64,000 nt of DNA, taken from NCBI GenBank assembly GCA_017473085.1, contig JAFUNF010000006.1:62001-126000 (forward strand), in the 5' to 3' direction. This DNA is from Clostridia bacterium. Its GTDB lineage: Bacteria; Bacillota; Clostridia; Oscillospirales; CAG-272. The translations under genes and the position numbers were made by a program. Numbering within the stretch: position 1 is the stretch's first letter; each line of letters starts with the position of its first letter. This document shows positions 1 to 7,508 of the stretch, piece after piece. Under the pieces are notes generated by a model. That model was not told where the DNA came from, made no database searches, and saw only the letters and a program-made list of their open reading frames with translations.

Positions 1-1206
1 GAGTTTTTAGCTAAAAACCATATGCGAAAGGACGGCTACACTGAGGATATAATTGCACTTGCAACTGGTAGTTCAATGTCTGTAAGTCAAGAGGTACTTG
101 ATGCAAGAGCAGTATTTGCCGATTTATACAAGAAATTTAAGCAAGAAATAGAGCCCGAGGCTCAAAAGGTAAGAGAAGCTGGTGGTCTTTTCATTATCGG
201 TACAGAAAGACACGAAAGCAGACGTATTGACAACCAGCTAAGAGGACGTTCTGGTCGTCAGGGCGACCCTGGTGAATCTAAGTTCTTTATTTCCTTAGAG
301 GACGACCTTATGCGTCTTTTCGGTAGTGAAAGAATTATGAATGTTGTATCAAGGCTTGGTCTTGATGAGGATACGCCAATTGATGCAAAGATTTTGTCTG
401 GTCAAATTGAGAGTGCTCAAAAGCGTCTTGAGGACAGAAACTTCTCAAGAAGAAAGCATGTCCTTTCTTACGATGACGTTATGAATCAACAAAGAAACGT
501 AATATATTCACAAAGACAAGACGTTTTGAATGGTGTTGACCTTGAGGAAAAGATTGAGGAAATGATTTCTTCAACCATCAACGACTCTGTTGATAGCTTT
601 ACACAAGGAGAAAGAGACGAATGGCTACTTGATGCCTTGAAGAATAAGTATTTGGGCAGTCTATGTCAGCCTGACGACTTCAAGGACGAAAAGCTTAGTG
701 TAAGCGACATTAAGGATATTCTTATTGATAGAGCAATGAAGCTTTGGAAAAGCAAGGAAGAATTGTTTACCAAAGAGGGCTTACGTGAGGTAGAAAGAGT
801 GATTCTTCTTCGTAATGTTGACGAAAAGTGGATGGACCACTTAGAAGCAATGGACGACCTTCGTGACAGCATTGGCTTGCAGGCATACGCACAAAGAGAC
901 CCATTGGTGCAATATAAATTTGCAGGTGCAGAGCTATTTGATGAAATGATTTTGTCTGTAAGAGATGATACAGTAAGAGGAATTTTACTTGCAATCCCAA
1001 GAGAAAAGCCCATTGAAAGAGTACAGGTTGCAAAGCCTACCGATGAGGGCTTTATGAAATTTGGTCAAAGAAAAGTTGAGGCAAAAAAGACTAACGTGCC
1101 GATTACAAACAAGAATAAGGTGCAAAGAAACGATCCATGCCCCTGTGGTAGTGGCAAAAAGTACAAGAAGTGCTGTGGTGCTGTTAAGAATTCAGGAGAA
1201 GAATAA
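1..1206 (+). CDS. secA: SecA, preprotein translocase ATPase (C-terminal part, cut by window edge)
   Basis: This is the C-terminal half of the ATPase that drives secretory proteins through SecYEG. The reading frame is already open at base 1, so the start and the first ATP-binding motifs lie outside the window. Visible are the second nucleotide-binding-domain signature GTERHESRRIDNQLRGRSGR, the helical scaffold and wing region with the MDHLEAMDDLRDSIGL stretch, and the C-terminal zinc-binding tail CPCGSGKKYKKCC that contacts SecB or ribosomes in the family. The gene is followed by two membrane-protein genes through TAATG junctions. In many Firmicutes prfB follows secA; here prfB is about 40 kb away on the other strand. 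Confidence 0.98.
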   Translation, partial: EFLAKNHMRKDGYTEDIIALATGSSMSVSQEVLDARAVFADLYKKFKQEIEPEAQKVREAGGLFIIGTERHESRRIDNQLRGRSGRQGDPGESKFFISLEDDLMRLFGSERIMNVVSRLGLDEDTPIDAKILSGQIESAQKRLEDRNFSRRKHVLSYDDVMNQQRNVIYSQRQDVLNGVDLEEKIEEMISSTINDSVDSFTQGERDEWLLDALKNKYLGSLCQPDDFKDEKLSVSDIKDILIDRAMKLWKSKEELFTKEGLREVERVILLRNVDEKWMDHLEAMDDLRDSIGLQAYAQRDPLVQYKFAGAELFDEMILSVRDDTVRGILLAIPREKPIERVQVAKPTDEGFMKFGQRKVEAKKTNVPITNKNKVQRNDPCPCGSGKKYKKCCGAVKNSGEE

Positions 1207-1841
1207 TGGGCTTTGGATTAATGTTTATTGGCTACTTTATAGCCTATCTGGGCACATTTATATCTGAAATATCGGTATTTACTTACATTTTAGGTGTTGG
1301 AATTATTATTCTTTCCTTGCGCAAGCTTATTTTTGAAAACAAGCTATTTATCGTATCCTCAATTGTTGCAATTCTGCTTGAAATTTCAAGTATTGCCGTT
1401 GCTATAATGGGCTTTATGGGTGTTAGCGAGTCCCACATTGCGTACTTGATTTTCGGGCAAGCCTATCAATGGGGGACACATTTGCTCAACATTATGCTTA
1501 TGTTAGCTATTTTCGTTATTGCAAGAGATGTAGATGTACTAAAGATTAAGGTAATGTCCTTGATTAGTACGTCATTAATCGGAATTTGTGTTGGATTTTT
1601 AATAGCATATCTTTGTATAAATGACCAGTTTACAAGGGAAAGATTAATGTTTGTTAGCATGCTTTTGCAGGTAGCATTTACGGTTTTAGGACTTATAACA
1701 ATATTCAATTGCTATATGAAAATTTGCTATGAGGATGACAAAAATATGGAGAAGGAAACAGGCAATCCTGTTATTGATTTTCTTAATCGTCAGCTTGACA
1801 ATCCATTCAATAGAAAAAATAAACCAAAGGGAAAGAAATAA
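1206..1841 (+). CDS. Multi-pass membrane protein, function unknown
   Basis: This 211-residue protein is not recognised. It reads as about six hydrophobic segments, beginning directly at the N terminus (MGFGLMFIGYFIAYLG), with a short polar, basic tail that ends NRKNKPKGKK. The start codon shares one base with the secA stop codon (TAATG), so it is probably translated by coupling to secA. The next gene begins with the same TAATG arrangement, which suggests a three-gene unit. No catalytic motif is visible. The pairing with secA could be chance; nothing in the sequence shows a role in secretion. Confidence 0.8.
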   Translation: MGFGLMFIGYFIAYLGTFISEISVFTYILGVGIIILSLRKLIFENKLFIVSSIVAILLEISSIAVAIMGFMGVSESHIAYLIFGQAYQWGTHLLNIMLMLAIFVIARDVDVLKIKVMSLISTSLIGICVGFLIAYLCINDQFTRERLMFVSMLLQVAFTVLGLITIFNCYMKICYEDDKNMEKETGNPVIDFLNRQLDNPFNRKNKPKGKK

Positions 1842-3175
1842 TGAAACGTATTTATTTAATAATTTCTGCAATATTTTTGTTCAATCCCATATTTTCAAAT
1901 TTAGATGTTTTGCCTGATTTTATCGGTTATTTTTTGATAATGCTTGCATTGTCGAAATCAACCTACACAAACGAAAATGCACAGGATGCATATAATTCTG
2001 CGAGAAAAATGCTAATAGTATCTGTGGCTAAGACCCTTAGCTTGTTGCTTGTGTCATCAAGCGATGTTACTATGTCGCTTTTACTTTCGTTTTCCTTCCT
2101 TATAGTTGAGCTTATATTTGGTATTCCATTTGTATTGAAGCTATTTAATTATTTATCTGAGCTTGCAATTGCCTCAGACAACGGAAGAGAAACTGATAAA
2201 TGCACTAAGGTTGCATACTTTACTATTGCTACAATGATTGCAAGATTGGTTTTTGCTATGCTACCAGATTTAACTGCACTAACCTTAAATAATGGCGTAG
2301 ATACAGATGTGCTACCAGTTTTGACAGGCTTTAGACCAATGCTATTTATAGTAACAGGCACCTTGTCATTTATCGTATGTACAATTTGGCTTGTCATAGT
2401 TGAAATTCATTTTGTCAAGTTAATCAATAAGGATGTAGAGAACAAGTGTAAAAGTATTTTTGTACTTCAAGTAAAGGATAACAAACCTCTTTTTGAAGCG
2501 AAAAACTGTATTGCAATAATGATAATTTTTGTAATCGGTGCAATTTTAGCATTTGATGTAAGGTATCTAAATTATTTGATAGTGCCAGATGCCTTAATGA
2601 CTCTTGTGTTTGTGTGTGGCTTTGCCTTCATGCTAATCAAGGAATATCAAAAGCTAACGCCGTTCCACATAGCACTTGCAATAACCTTTATAGGTCAGGT
2701 AGTTTTCTTCGGCTTGGAAACAAAGGCAACCTATGATTTTTATAGCTTATATTCCTTGGCGCAAATTGGCGAAAAGGGAGCATTGCCACTATATAATAAA
2801 ATATCCCTGTGGAGTGGCATTTCTTCAATATTGTTTGTTATAGCCGTGTGCTTAATAATGCTTTTGCTAATTAAGTGTGGAAAAAATGCCCTAACAAAGA
2901 ATAAAGAGCTTTTTGAGGGGTGTGATTTTTCCTATCAGATAGAGGAATACAAAAAGAAATCCAAAATTAATTTTATAATCGTATCCATAGCCTCGCTTGC
3001 TTGTGGAGCAGTGTATTTTTCAATGATATACAATATGCCATATAATCAAGATTTTATGATGTATAACGGCATAGTAAGAGTTATATTTATAGCACTATTA
3101 ATTAAAGCTATTTTATATGTTCATGATGAGACATATAAGCGTATATATTCTTATTCACTTATAAAAGTCAAATAA
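1841..3175 (+). CDS. Large multi-pass membrane protein, function unknown
   Basis: This 444-residue protein has roughly ten to twelve predicted membrane segments and no recognisable catalytic motif. Its N terminus (LFNPIFSNLDVLPDFIGYFLI) is a pattern I associate with uncharacterised clostridial membrane proteins. It follows the preceding membrane gene through a TAATG overlap and is closed by a strong hairpin just after its stop codon, so it is the last gene of the secA unit. It may be related to its upstream neighbour in its first segment (GYFLI versus GYFIA), but the similarity is too short to claim duplication. Confidence 0.8.
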   Translation: MKRIYLIISAIFLFNPIFSNLDVLPDFIGYFLIMLALSKSTYTNENAQDAYNSARKMLIVSVAKTLSLLLVSSSDVTMSLLLSFSFLIVELIFGIPFVLKLFNYLSELAIASDNGRETDKCTKVAYFTIATMIARLVFAMLPDLTALTLNNGVDTDVLPVLTGFRPMLFIVTGTLSFIVCTIWLVIVEIHFVKLINKDVENKCKSIFVLQVKDNKPLFEAKNCIAIMIIFVIGAILAFDVRYLNYLIVPDALMTLVFVCGFAFMLIKEYQKLTPFHIALAITFIGQVVFFGLETKATYDFYSLYSLAQIGEKGALPLYNKISLWSGISSILFVIAVCLIMLLLIKCGKNALTKNKELFEGCDFSYQIEEYKKKSKINFIIVSIASLACGAVYFSMIYNMPYNQDFMMYNGIVRVIFIALLIKAILYVHDETYKRIYSYSLIKVK

Positions 3176-3177
3176 AT

Positions 3178-3203
3178 AGGTGTTGCTAAGCAACACCTTT
3201 TTT
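3178..3203. terminator. Bidirectional intrinsic terminator
   Basis: An eight-base-pair stem, GGTGTTGC / GCAACACC with loop TAA, is followed by six T. It lies between two converging genes, the membrane protein and the ferredoxin protein, and an A-rich left flank lets it serve both strands. Confidence 0.85.
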
Positions 3204-3892
3204 CAATCTAATATTCTTCCGTCAGTTGAAATAGTAACAACTCTCCAAGGAATAAATTTACCACTATCCTGAAGTGCCTTTTTTGATGCAATTTCAATAC
3301 CACCACAGCAGGGCACTTCCATACGAACAATAGTTAAGCTTTTGATGTTATTATTTGAAATAATATCTGTTAATTTTCGTGAATAATCGCATTCGTCAAG
3401 CTTTGGACATCCTATAATCACAACGTGGTTACGAATAAAATCGTTATGGAAGCTTCCATATGCATAGGCTGTGCAATCTGCAGCAACAAGTAGATTTGCA
3501 CCATCAAAATACGGAGCATTAACAGGCACTAACTTTATTTGAACAGGCCATTGTGATAACTGGCTATCAATCGCTTCACTGTTAGTTTTAATGCTGGTTT
3601 CTCTTACAATTCTTTTAGAATTAGTACCTGGACAGCCACAGGGAAGAGGCGTTTTTTCCTTTTTTGCTTGTAGAACTGCCTTTTCGTCATACGCCGAAGC
3701 TTCTCTTATTTCGAAGCTTATTGCGTTTGTTGGACAAGCAGGTAGGCAATCTCCAAGTCCATCGCAGTAGTCCTCACGGGTCAAAACTGCCTTACCATTA
3801 ATCATTTCAATGGCACCCTCGTGACAGGCTTTGGCACAAGCTCCACAGCCATTGCATTTGCTTTCATCAATTTTGATTATTTTTCTTATCAT
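3203..3892 (-). CDS. Two-cluster 4Fe-4S ferredoxin-domain protein (FrdX-like)
   Basis: The N-terminal 55 residues form a bacterial 2[4Fe-4S] ferredoxin: a first motif CNGCGACAKAC and a second, spaced variant CDGLGDCLPACP. The remaining 170 residues contain further cysteines, including GCPKLDEC and EVPCCGG, typical of the clostridial family often annotated only as 4Fe-4S binding protein. It probably transfers electrons in the cytoplasm. A strong AAGGAG site precedes the ATG at 3892. It is divergent from a Crp/Fnr regulator. That pairing recalls HcpR-regulated frdX genes of the nitrosative-stress response, but no hcp gene is in the window, so the link is inference. Confidence 0.85.
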   Translation of the reverse strand: MIRKIIKIDESKCNGCGACAKACHEGAIEMINGKAVLTREDYCDGLGDCLPACPTNAISFEIREASAYDEKAVLQAKKEKTPLPCGCPGTNSKRIVRETSIKTNSEAIDSQLSQWPVQIKLVPVNAPYFDGANLLVAADCTAYAYGSFHNDFIRNHVVIIGCPKLDECDYSRKLTDIISNNNIKSLTIVRMEVPCCGGIEIASKKALQDSGKFIPWRVVTISTDGRILD

Positions 3893-3985
3893 TTTATTTT
3901 CTCCTTGAAAAACTTGTATTTACACTTATATTGTAGTATAATAAAGATAAAAAATATGTTGAAAATTCCACAAAACAGGAGAAAA
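3893..3985. promoter_or_regulatory. Divergent ferredoxin / Crp-Fnr promoter region with small inverted repeat
   Basis: These 93 bases separate two divergent genes. They hold a plus-strand -10-like TATAAT near 3938, ribosome binding sites for both genes, and the inverted repeat TGTATTTACA at 3915-3924, a plausible half-site pair for a Crp/Fnr-family dimer. The operator role is inferred only from position and symmetry. Confidence 0.4.
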
Positions 3986-4651
3986 ATGAAAAAATATTCA
4001 GAAATTTTAAAAAAATGTATTCTATTCAAAGATATTGATGAAGATAGTCTTATTAGTATGTTAAGCTGTATTAATGCAAGAATTAGGGAATACAACAAGA
4101 ACGAATTAATTTTTACAGAGGGAAGCTCCGCTGATAAGATAGGCATAGTTTTAAGTGGCACAGTGCAAGTAGAAAGAGTAGATTACTATGGAAACAGGAG
4201 TATTTTGACAAGCATAAAATCTTCTCAAATTTTTGGAGAGAGCTTTGCTTGCTCGGGAAAGAAATTTCTTGTTGATATAATAGCAACCGAAAGGTGCGAG
4301 GTAATGCTAATTGATATACACAGAGCAATTCACACCTGTTCGAACGCCTGTGATTTTCATAACAAATTAATATTTAATCTGCTAAAGGCTGTTGCAAATA
4401 AAAATTTAATTTTAAACAAAAAAATAGAAGCCACCTCGAAAAGAACGACAAAGGAAAAGCTATTGTCCTACTTATCAATAGTAGCAAAGGAGGAAGGGAG
4501 AAATAGCTTTACTATCCCCTTTGACAGGCAGGAGTTAGCTGATTATTTAGAGGTGGATAGAAGTGGCTTATCAAAGGAAATTGGCAAGCTGAGAGCTGAA
4601 GGAATTCTGGAAAGCAAGGGAAGCTACTTTAAGCTATTAAAAAACTCCTGA
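3986..4651 (+). CDS. Crp/Fnr-family transcriptional regulator
   Basis: This protein of about 221 residues has an N-terminal cyclic-nucleotide-binding-type beta roll (EGSSADKIGIVLSGTVQVERVD) and a C-terminal winged helix, ending DRQELADYLEVDRSGLSKEI, which is the recognition region of the family. I place the start at 3986 because AGGAG lies just upstream. An ATG at 3956 and the longer open frame from 3821 lack a good site, and the latter would run through the divergent ferredoxin gene. There is no conserved Fnr cysteine cluster, so direct iron-sulfur oxygen sensing is unlikely. It probably controls the ferredoxin gene beside it, as HcpR-like regulators do. Confidence 0.88.
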   Translation: MKKYSEILKKCILFKDIDEDSLISMLSCINARIREYNKNELIFTEGSSADKIGIVLSGTVQVERVDYYGNRSILTSIKSSQIFGESFACSGKKFLVDIIATERCEVMLIDIHRAIHTCSNACDFHNKLIFNLLKAVANKNLILNKKIEATSKRTTKEKLLSYLSIVAKEEGRNSFTIPFDRQELADYLEVDRSGLSKEIGKLRAEGILESKGSYFKLLKNS

Positions 4652-4669
4652 ATATTCAGGAGTTTTTTT
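4643..4669 (+). terminator. Intrinsic terminator after the Crp/Fnr gene
   Basis: The perfect stem CTCCTGAATATTCAGGAG is followed by a run of seven T. The stop codon of the regulator lies inside the hairpin. Confidence 0.85.
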
Positions 4670-4679
4670 CTTAAATCAC

Positions 4680-4708
4680 TTGTTATTTTATTACAACTAT
4701 GCTACAAT
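4680..4708 (+). promoter_or_regulatory. Sigma-A-type promoter for the MATE gene
   Basis: TTGTTA at 4680-4685 and TACAAT at 4703-4708 are separated by 17 bases, 40 bases before the chosen start. Confidence 0.6.
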
Positions 4709-4748
4709 AACCTCGAAAAAAATACTCATTGATTATGAGAGGCAAAAA

Positions 4749-6164
4749 ATGACTCAAAAAATAGATATGCTAAATGGGGGACTCTTTAAGAAAATAGTTC
4801 TTTTTACAGTTCCCATTATGCTTCAAGGCTTACTTCAAAGCATATATAACTCAGCCGATTTAGTTGTCGTAGGACAATTTTCTGGAGATGTAGCACTATC
4901 AGCTGTTGGTGCTACCTCAAGCATTTTCAACGTTTTAGTTGGATTGTTTATGGGCTTTTCCGCTGGTGTTGATGTTGCATCCTCACACGCGTTTGGAAAG
5001 GGAGATTACAAAACAGTTAAAAGAATAATTGATACTGCAGTAATAACCGCACCATTTCTGGGCTTAATTGTTACAATACTTGGCTTAACATTATCTGGAC
5101 CAATTCTTACACTTATGGGCACTCCAACTGAGGACGGAGTTTTGGAACAGGCTACTACATATCTTCAAATTTTGATGATTGGCGTACCATTTACAATGCT
5201 TTTTAACTTTTGTGCAGCGGTTTTGCGTACATCTGGAGAAACAAATAAGCCATTTATCTATCTTGCATCATCGGGAATTTTAAACGTGCTGTTGAATTTA
5301 TTATTCTGTGGCGTATTTAATTTAGGTGTAGTTGGTGTTTCCGTTGCAACTGTTATTTCTCAAGTAGCATCTGCAATTATGATTTTTATAAACCTTATGA
5401 TAAATAAAGGCTTGTTTTCCTTTTCCTTTAAAAGCGTGGAGTTTTCTTGGAAGGCACTTGGGAAAATAACAGCAGTTGGCTTGCCATCCGGATTTCAAAG
5501 TGCAGTATTTAGCTTATCAAACGTGTTTTTACAGACAGGTGTAAACTCCTTTGGTAAGGACGCAATAGCAGGTAGTACAGCTGTTAGCACGGTAGAAGGA
5601 CTTATGTGGGTAACGCTTACCTCATTCCAAAATGCAACGACTACCTTTGTAAGCCAAAATGTAGGAGCTGGAAACTTAAAAAGAGCAAGAAAGGTTGTCA
5701 GATTTACGTTGTCTATGACAGCAATACTTGGCTTAGTTTTAGGCTTAAGTGCGTTTTTTGCAAAGGAATTAATACTTGCTATATTCATAAAAGATAATCC
5801 AATTGCTGTGCAATACGGAATAGAAAGACTAACCTTTACCTTCCCAATATATTTTCTCGCAGGAATAATGGGTGTTTTGCCTGGTGCAATTCGTGGACTT
5901 GGTTATAGTGTAAGCCCAACGATAATCTCCTTGGTAGGAGTATGTGGTATGCGTATTTTATGGGTTTATACAGTATTCCCAATATTCAATAATCTTGCGA
6001 TACTTTACTTAATACATCCAATAACATGGGTGTTATCCAGCACTGCATTATTTATTAACTATTTCATTTCCTTGCATCTTCGCAAAAAGAAAATTGGCAC
6101 ACCGAAGGAGCAGAGTGACGACACAATCACCCTTGAGCATACAGAGAGAATAACTAAAGTTTAA
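4749..6164 (+). CDS. MATE-family multidrug/sodium antiporter
   Basis: A 471-residue, twelve-helix exporter of the MatE family, which extrudes cationic drugs or metabolites in exchange for sodium ions or protons. The N terminus MTQKIDMLNGG leads into the family pattern IVLFTVPIMLQGLLQSIYNS, and the internal two-fold repeat is visible, the second half starting near ITAVGLPSGFQSAVFSLSN. I start at 4749, after GAGAGG, rather than at 4680, which is the promoter. It is a single-gene unit with its own promoter after a terminator. Substrate cannot be read from the sequence. Confidence 0.92.
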   Translation: MTQKIDMLNGGLFKKIVLFTVPIMLQGLLQSIYNSADLVVVGQFSGDVALSAVGATSSIFNVLVGLFMGFSAGVDVASSHAFGKGDYKTVKRIIDTAVITAPFLGLIVTILGLTLSGPILTLMGTPTEDGVLEQATTYLQILMIGVPFTMLFNFCAAVLRTSGETNKPFIYLASSGILNVLLNLLFCGVFNLGVVGVSVATVISQVASAIMIFINLMINKGLFSFSFKSVEFSWKALGKITAVGLPSGFQSAVFSLSNVFLQTGVNSFGKDAIAGSTAVSTVEGLMWVTLTSFQNATTTFVSQNVGAGNLKRARKVVRFTLSMTAILGLVLGLSAFFAKELILAIFIKDNPIAVQYGIERLTFTFPIYFLAGIMGVLPGAIRGLGYSVSPTIISLVGVCGMRILWVYTVFPIFNNLAILYLIHPITWVLSSTALFINYFISLHLRKKKIGTPKEQSDDTITLEHTERITKV

Positions 6165-6179
6165 CTAACAAGTTAAAAT

Positions 6180-6346
6180 GCACCCAAAAAGAGAGGTGGA
6201 CCAACAGGTTCGGCTCGCAAACGAGCTATTTTTGTCGGGTCTTAGATTAGCAAGCTATCACGACCTTCACCAAAAATGCGTACCCCATTTACATCAAAGA
6301 TGTAAAGCGTGGTTGGAGACCATTATTAATCCATACAAAACAAAAA
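6180..6346. repeat. 167-bp tandem repeat, unit A (tRNA-linked)
   Basis: The first of two head-to-tail 167-base units that differ at only five positions. It contains 14 bases, GGTGGACCAACAGG at 6195-6208, identical to the 3' end of the neighbouring tRNA-Met gene (as read on the plus strand). It also holds a hairpin GCTCG-CAAA-CGAGC (6213-6226), a TAGC-AA-GCTA hairpin and an 8-bp stem TTTACATC-AAA-GATGTAAA. Short open frames run through it but carry no ribosome binding site. Confidence 0.9.
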
Positions 6347-6513
6347 GCACCCGAAAAGAGAGGTGGACCAACAGGTTCGGCTCACAAGTGAGCTATTTTT
6401 GTCGGGTCTTAGATTAGCGAGCTATCACGACCTTCACCAAAAATGCGTACCCCATTTACATCAAAGATGTAAAGCGTGGTTGGAGACCATTATTAATCCA
6501 TACAAAACAAAAA
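6347..6513. repeat. 167-bp tandem repeat, unit B (tRNA-linked)
   Basis: The second unit abuts unit A and runs into the left arm of the tRNA terminator. In its hairpin (6380-6393) the stem reads GCTCAC-AA-GTGAGC, so the fifth G-C pair of unit A is replaced by A-T and the loop gains a pair. A further change falls in the loop of the TAGC/GCTA hairpin. Changes therefore preserve the foldable structure. The 14-base match to the tRNA 3' end is at 6362-6375. Confidence 0.9.
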
Positions 6514-6540
6514 GCACCCGATTGGGTGCTTTTTGTTTTG
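6503..6540 (-). terminator. Terminator of the tRNA-Met gene
   Basis: A 17-base-pair perfect stem (CAAAACAAAAAGCACCC with GGGTGCTTTTTGTTTTG) around the loop GATT follows the tRNA gene on the minus strand and touches its CCA end. The GC core GCACCC/GGGTGC followed by T5 is a standard intrinsic terminator. Confidence 0.85.
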
Positions 6541-6615
6541 GTGGACCAACAGGGACTCGAACCCCGGACCGACCGGTTATGAGCCGGTAGCTCTAACCAA
6601 CTGAGCTATTGGTCC
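6539..6615 (-). tRNA. tRNA-Met (CAT), elongator type
   Basis: The 77-base minus-strand gene folds into a full cloverleaf: acceptor GGACCAA/TTGGTCC with all seven pairs, D-loop with GTTGGTTAG, anticodon arm ACCGG-CTCATAA-CCGGT, T-loop GTTCGAGTC, and an encoded CCA. The first acceptor pair is G-C, not the C-A mismatch of initiator tRNA, so this is an elongator tRNA-Met. A tRNA-Ile whose CAT anticodon is converted to lysidine cannot be excluded without a covariance model. If it is tRNA-Met, TmcAL encoded at 29.6 kb would acetylate its wobble cytidine. Confidence 0.95.
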
Positions 6616-6646
6616 AAATTGTGCCTCGTTTAGAGCCACGACTAAT

Positions 6647-6675
6647 ATTTTACACAATACAATATGTTTTGTCAA
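6647..6675 (-). promoter_or_regulatory. Promoter of the tRNA-Met gene
   Basis: On the minus strand TTGACA (6675-6670) and TAAAAT (6652-6647) are spaced by 17 bases, about 32 bases before the tRNA 5' end. Confidence 0.75.
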
Positions 6676-6746
6676 TACCTTTTTTGCTTTTTTTCAAAAA
6701 AATTTTCGACATACTTTACTAAATTGAACTATTTTATATAAACCTA

Positions 6747-6775
6747 TTAACAATCGTTAAAATTTATGATAAAAT
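6747..6775 (+). promoter_or_regulatory. Promoter of the InlB-repeat lipoprotein gene
   Basis: TTAACA (6747-6752), 17 bases, then TAAAAT (6770-6775), followed by AAAGGAG before the ATG at 6805. Confidence 0.55.
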
Positions 6776-6804
6776 ATAATTGAAAAACTGAAAGGAGAAA
6801 TAAT

Positions 6805-7386
6805 ATGAAAAGAGTAATATGCATTTTTTTACTTACACTTTTGTGTGTTTTTCCTGTTTTGACCTCTTGCTCAATTGGTGGGTCAACATTATCCTTCGTT
6901 AGCTATGGGTCATACAATCCCCAGGACCAATCCTACAATGCTGGACAATCAATTACCAAGCTACCAATTATATCAAAAATAGGATTTAATTTTTTAGGCT
7001 GGTCATTCAAGGAAAATAGCACAGAAATAATCTACCTTCCAATTTCGGCTGGCACAACGGACGTTACACTTTACGCAGTATATGAAATAAACAGAGAAGC
7101 ATTCATAGGTGGCAACGCAATCGACCCTTCAAAAAATGAAGCCTATCATACAACAGGATATAGCAATAGCATTTTGCTTTACAACAATAGAGAAGTGACC
7201 CAAATCACAATAACCGATAATTCAAGTTCAATTCAAACCGTCGGTATTCATAATTGTAATGGAAAAACCCTTGATTTTGTAAAAAATGGAAGCACCTACA
7301 CCTTTGAGCCAACAATCGGCGACATAATAATTGATATTAAAATCAACTCAGCTGAATCAGTTGAAATAAATTTCCAAATAAATTAA
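6805..7386 (+). CDS. Lipoprotein with one InlB B-repeat-like domain
   Basis: A 193-residue protein with a lipoprotein signal: basic MKR, a hydrophobic core and the lipobox LTSC at about residue 22, so it is likely anchored on the outer face of the membrane. Residues about 30-93 match the Listeria-Bacteroides (InlB B / Flg_new) repeat: a beta-strand, IGFNFLGWS with the hallmark GW, and the closing VTLYAVYE. The remaining 100 residues are beta-rich and unknown. Such single repeats occur in surface proteins of gut Firmicutes; a binding partner cannot be named. The gene has its own promoter and terminator. Confidence 0.8.
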   Translation: MKRVICIFLLTLLCVFPVLTSCSIGGSTLSFVSYGSYNPQDQSYNAGQSITKLPIISKIGFNFLGWSFKENSTEIIYLPISAGTTDVTLYAVYEINREAFIGGNAIDPSKNEAYHTTGYSNSILLYNNREVTQITITDNSSSIQTVGIHNCNGKTLDFVKNGSTYTFEPTIGDIIIDIKINSAESVEINFQIN

Positions 7387-7420
7387 AAAGATGGTAAAGC
7401 AAGTCTTTACCATCTTTTTT
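7385..7420. terminator. Bidirectional terminator shared by lipoprotein gene and tRNA-Leu
   Basis: GATGGTAAAG / CTTTACCATC with loop CAAGT, flanked by A and T runs on both sides. It ends at the CCA of tRNA-Leu. Confidence 0.85.
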
Positions 7421-7505
7421 GGTGCAGGAAATGGGATTTGAACCCACAAGGTTGAACACCATTGGCTTCTGAGACCAACGCGTATGCCAATTCCGCCACT
7501 CCTGC
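7420..7505 (-). tRNA. tRNA-Leu (CAG)
   Basis: An 86-base minus-strand gene with acceptor GCAGGAG/TTCCTGC, anticodon arm TTGGT-CTCAGAA-GCCAA (anticodon CAG, reading CUG), a long variable arm typical of class II tRNA, T-loop GTTCAAATC and an encoded CCA. Its 5' end lies only three bases after the stop codon of the upstream YcxB-like gene and no separate promoter is visible, so it is probably cut out of the ppa transcript by RNase P. Confidence 0.96.
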
Positions 7506-7508
7506 AAT

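Noticed and set aside
3821..3985. N-terminal extension of the Crp/Fnr regulator
   Set aside because: It would be antisense to the ferredoxin gene and cross the promoter. ATG 3986 has the Shine-Dalgarno site.
6178..6590. Two open frames across the tandem repeat and tRNA
   Set aside because: They repeat the same peptide because the DNA repeats, have no ribosome binding site, and the last part is the antisense of tRNA-Met. They are shadows, not genes.
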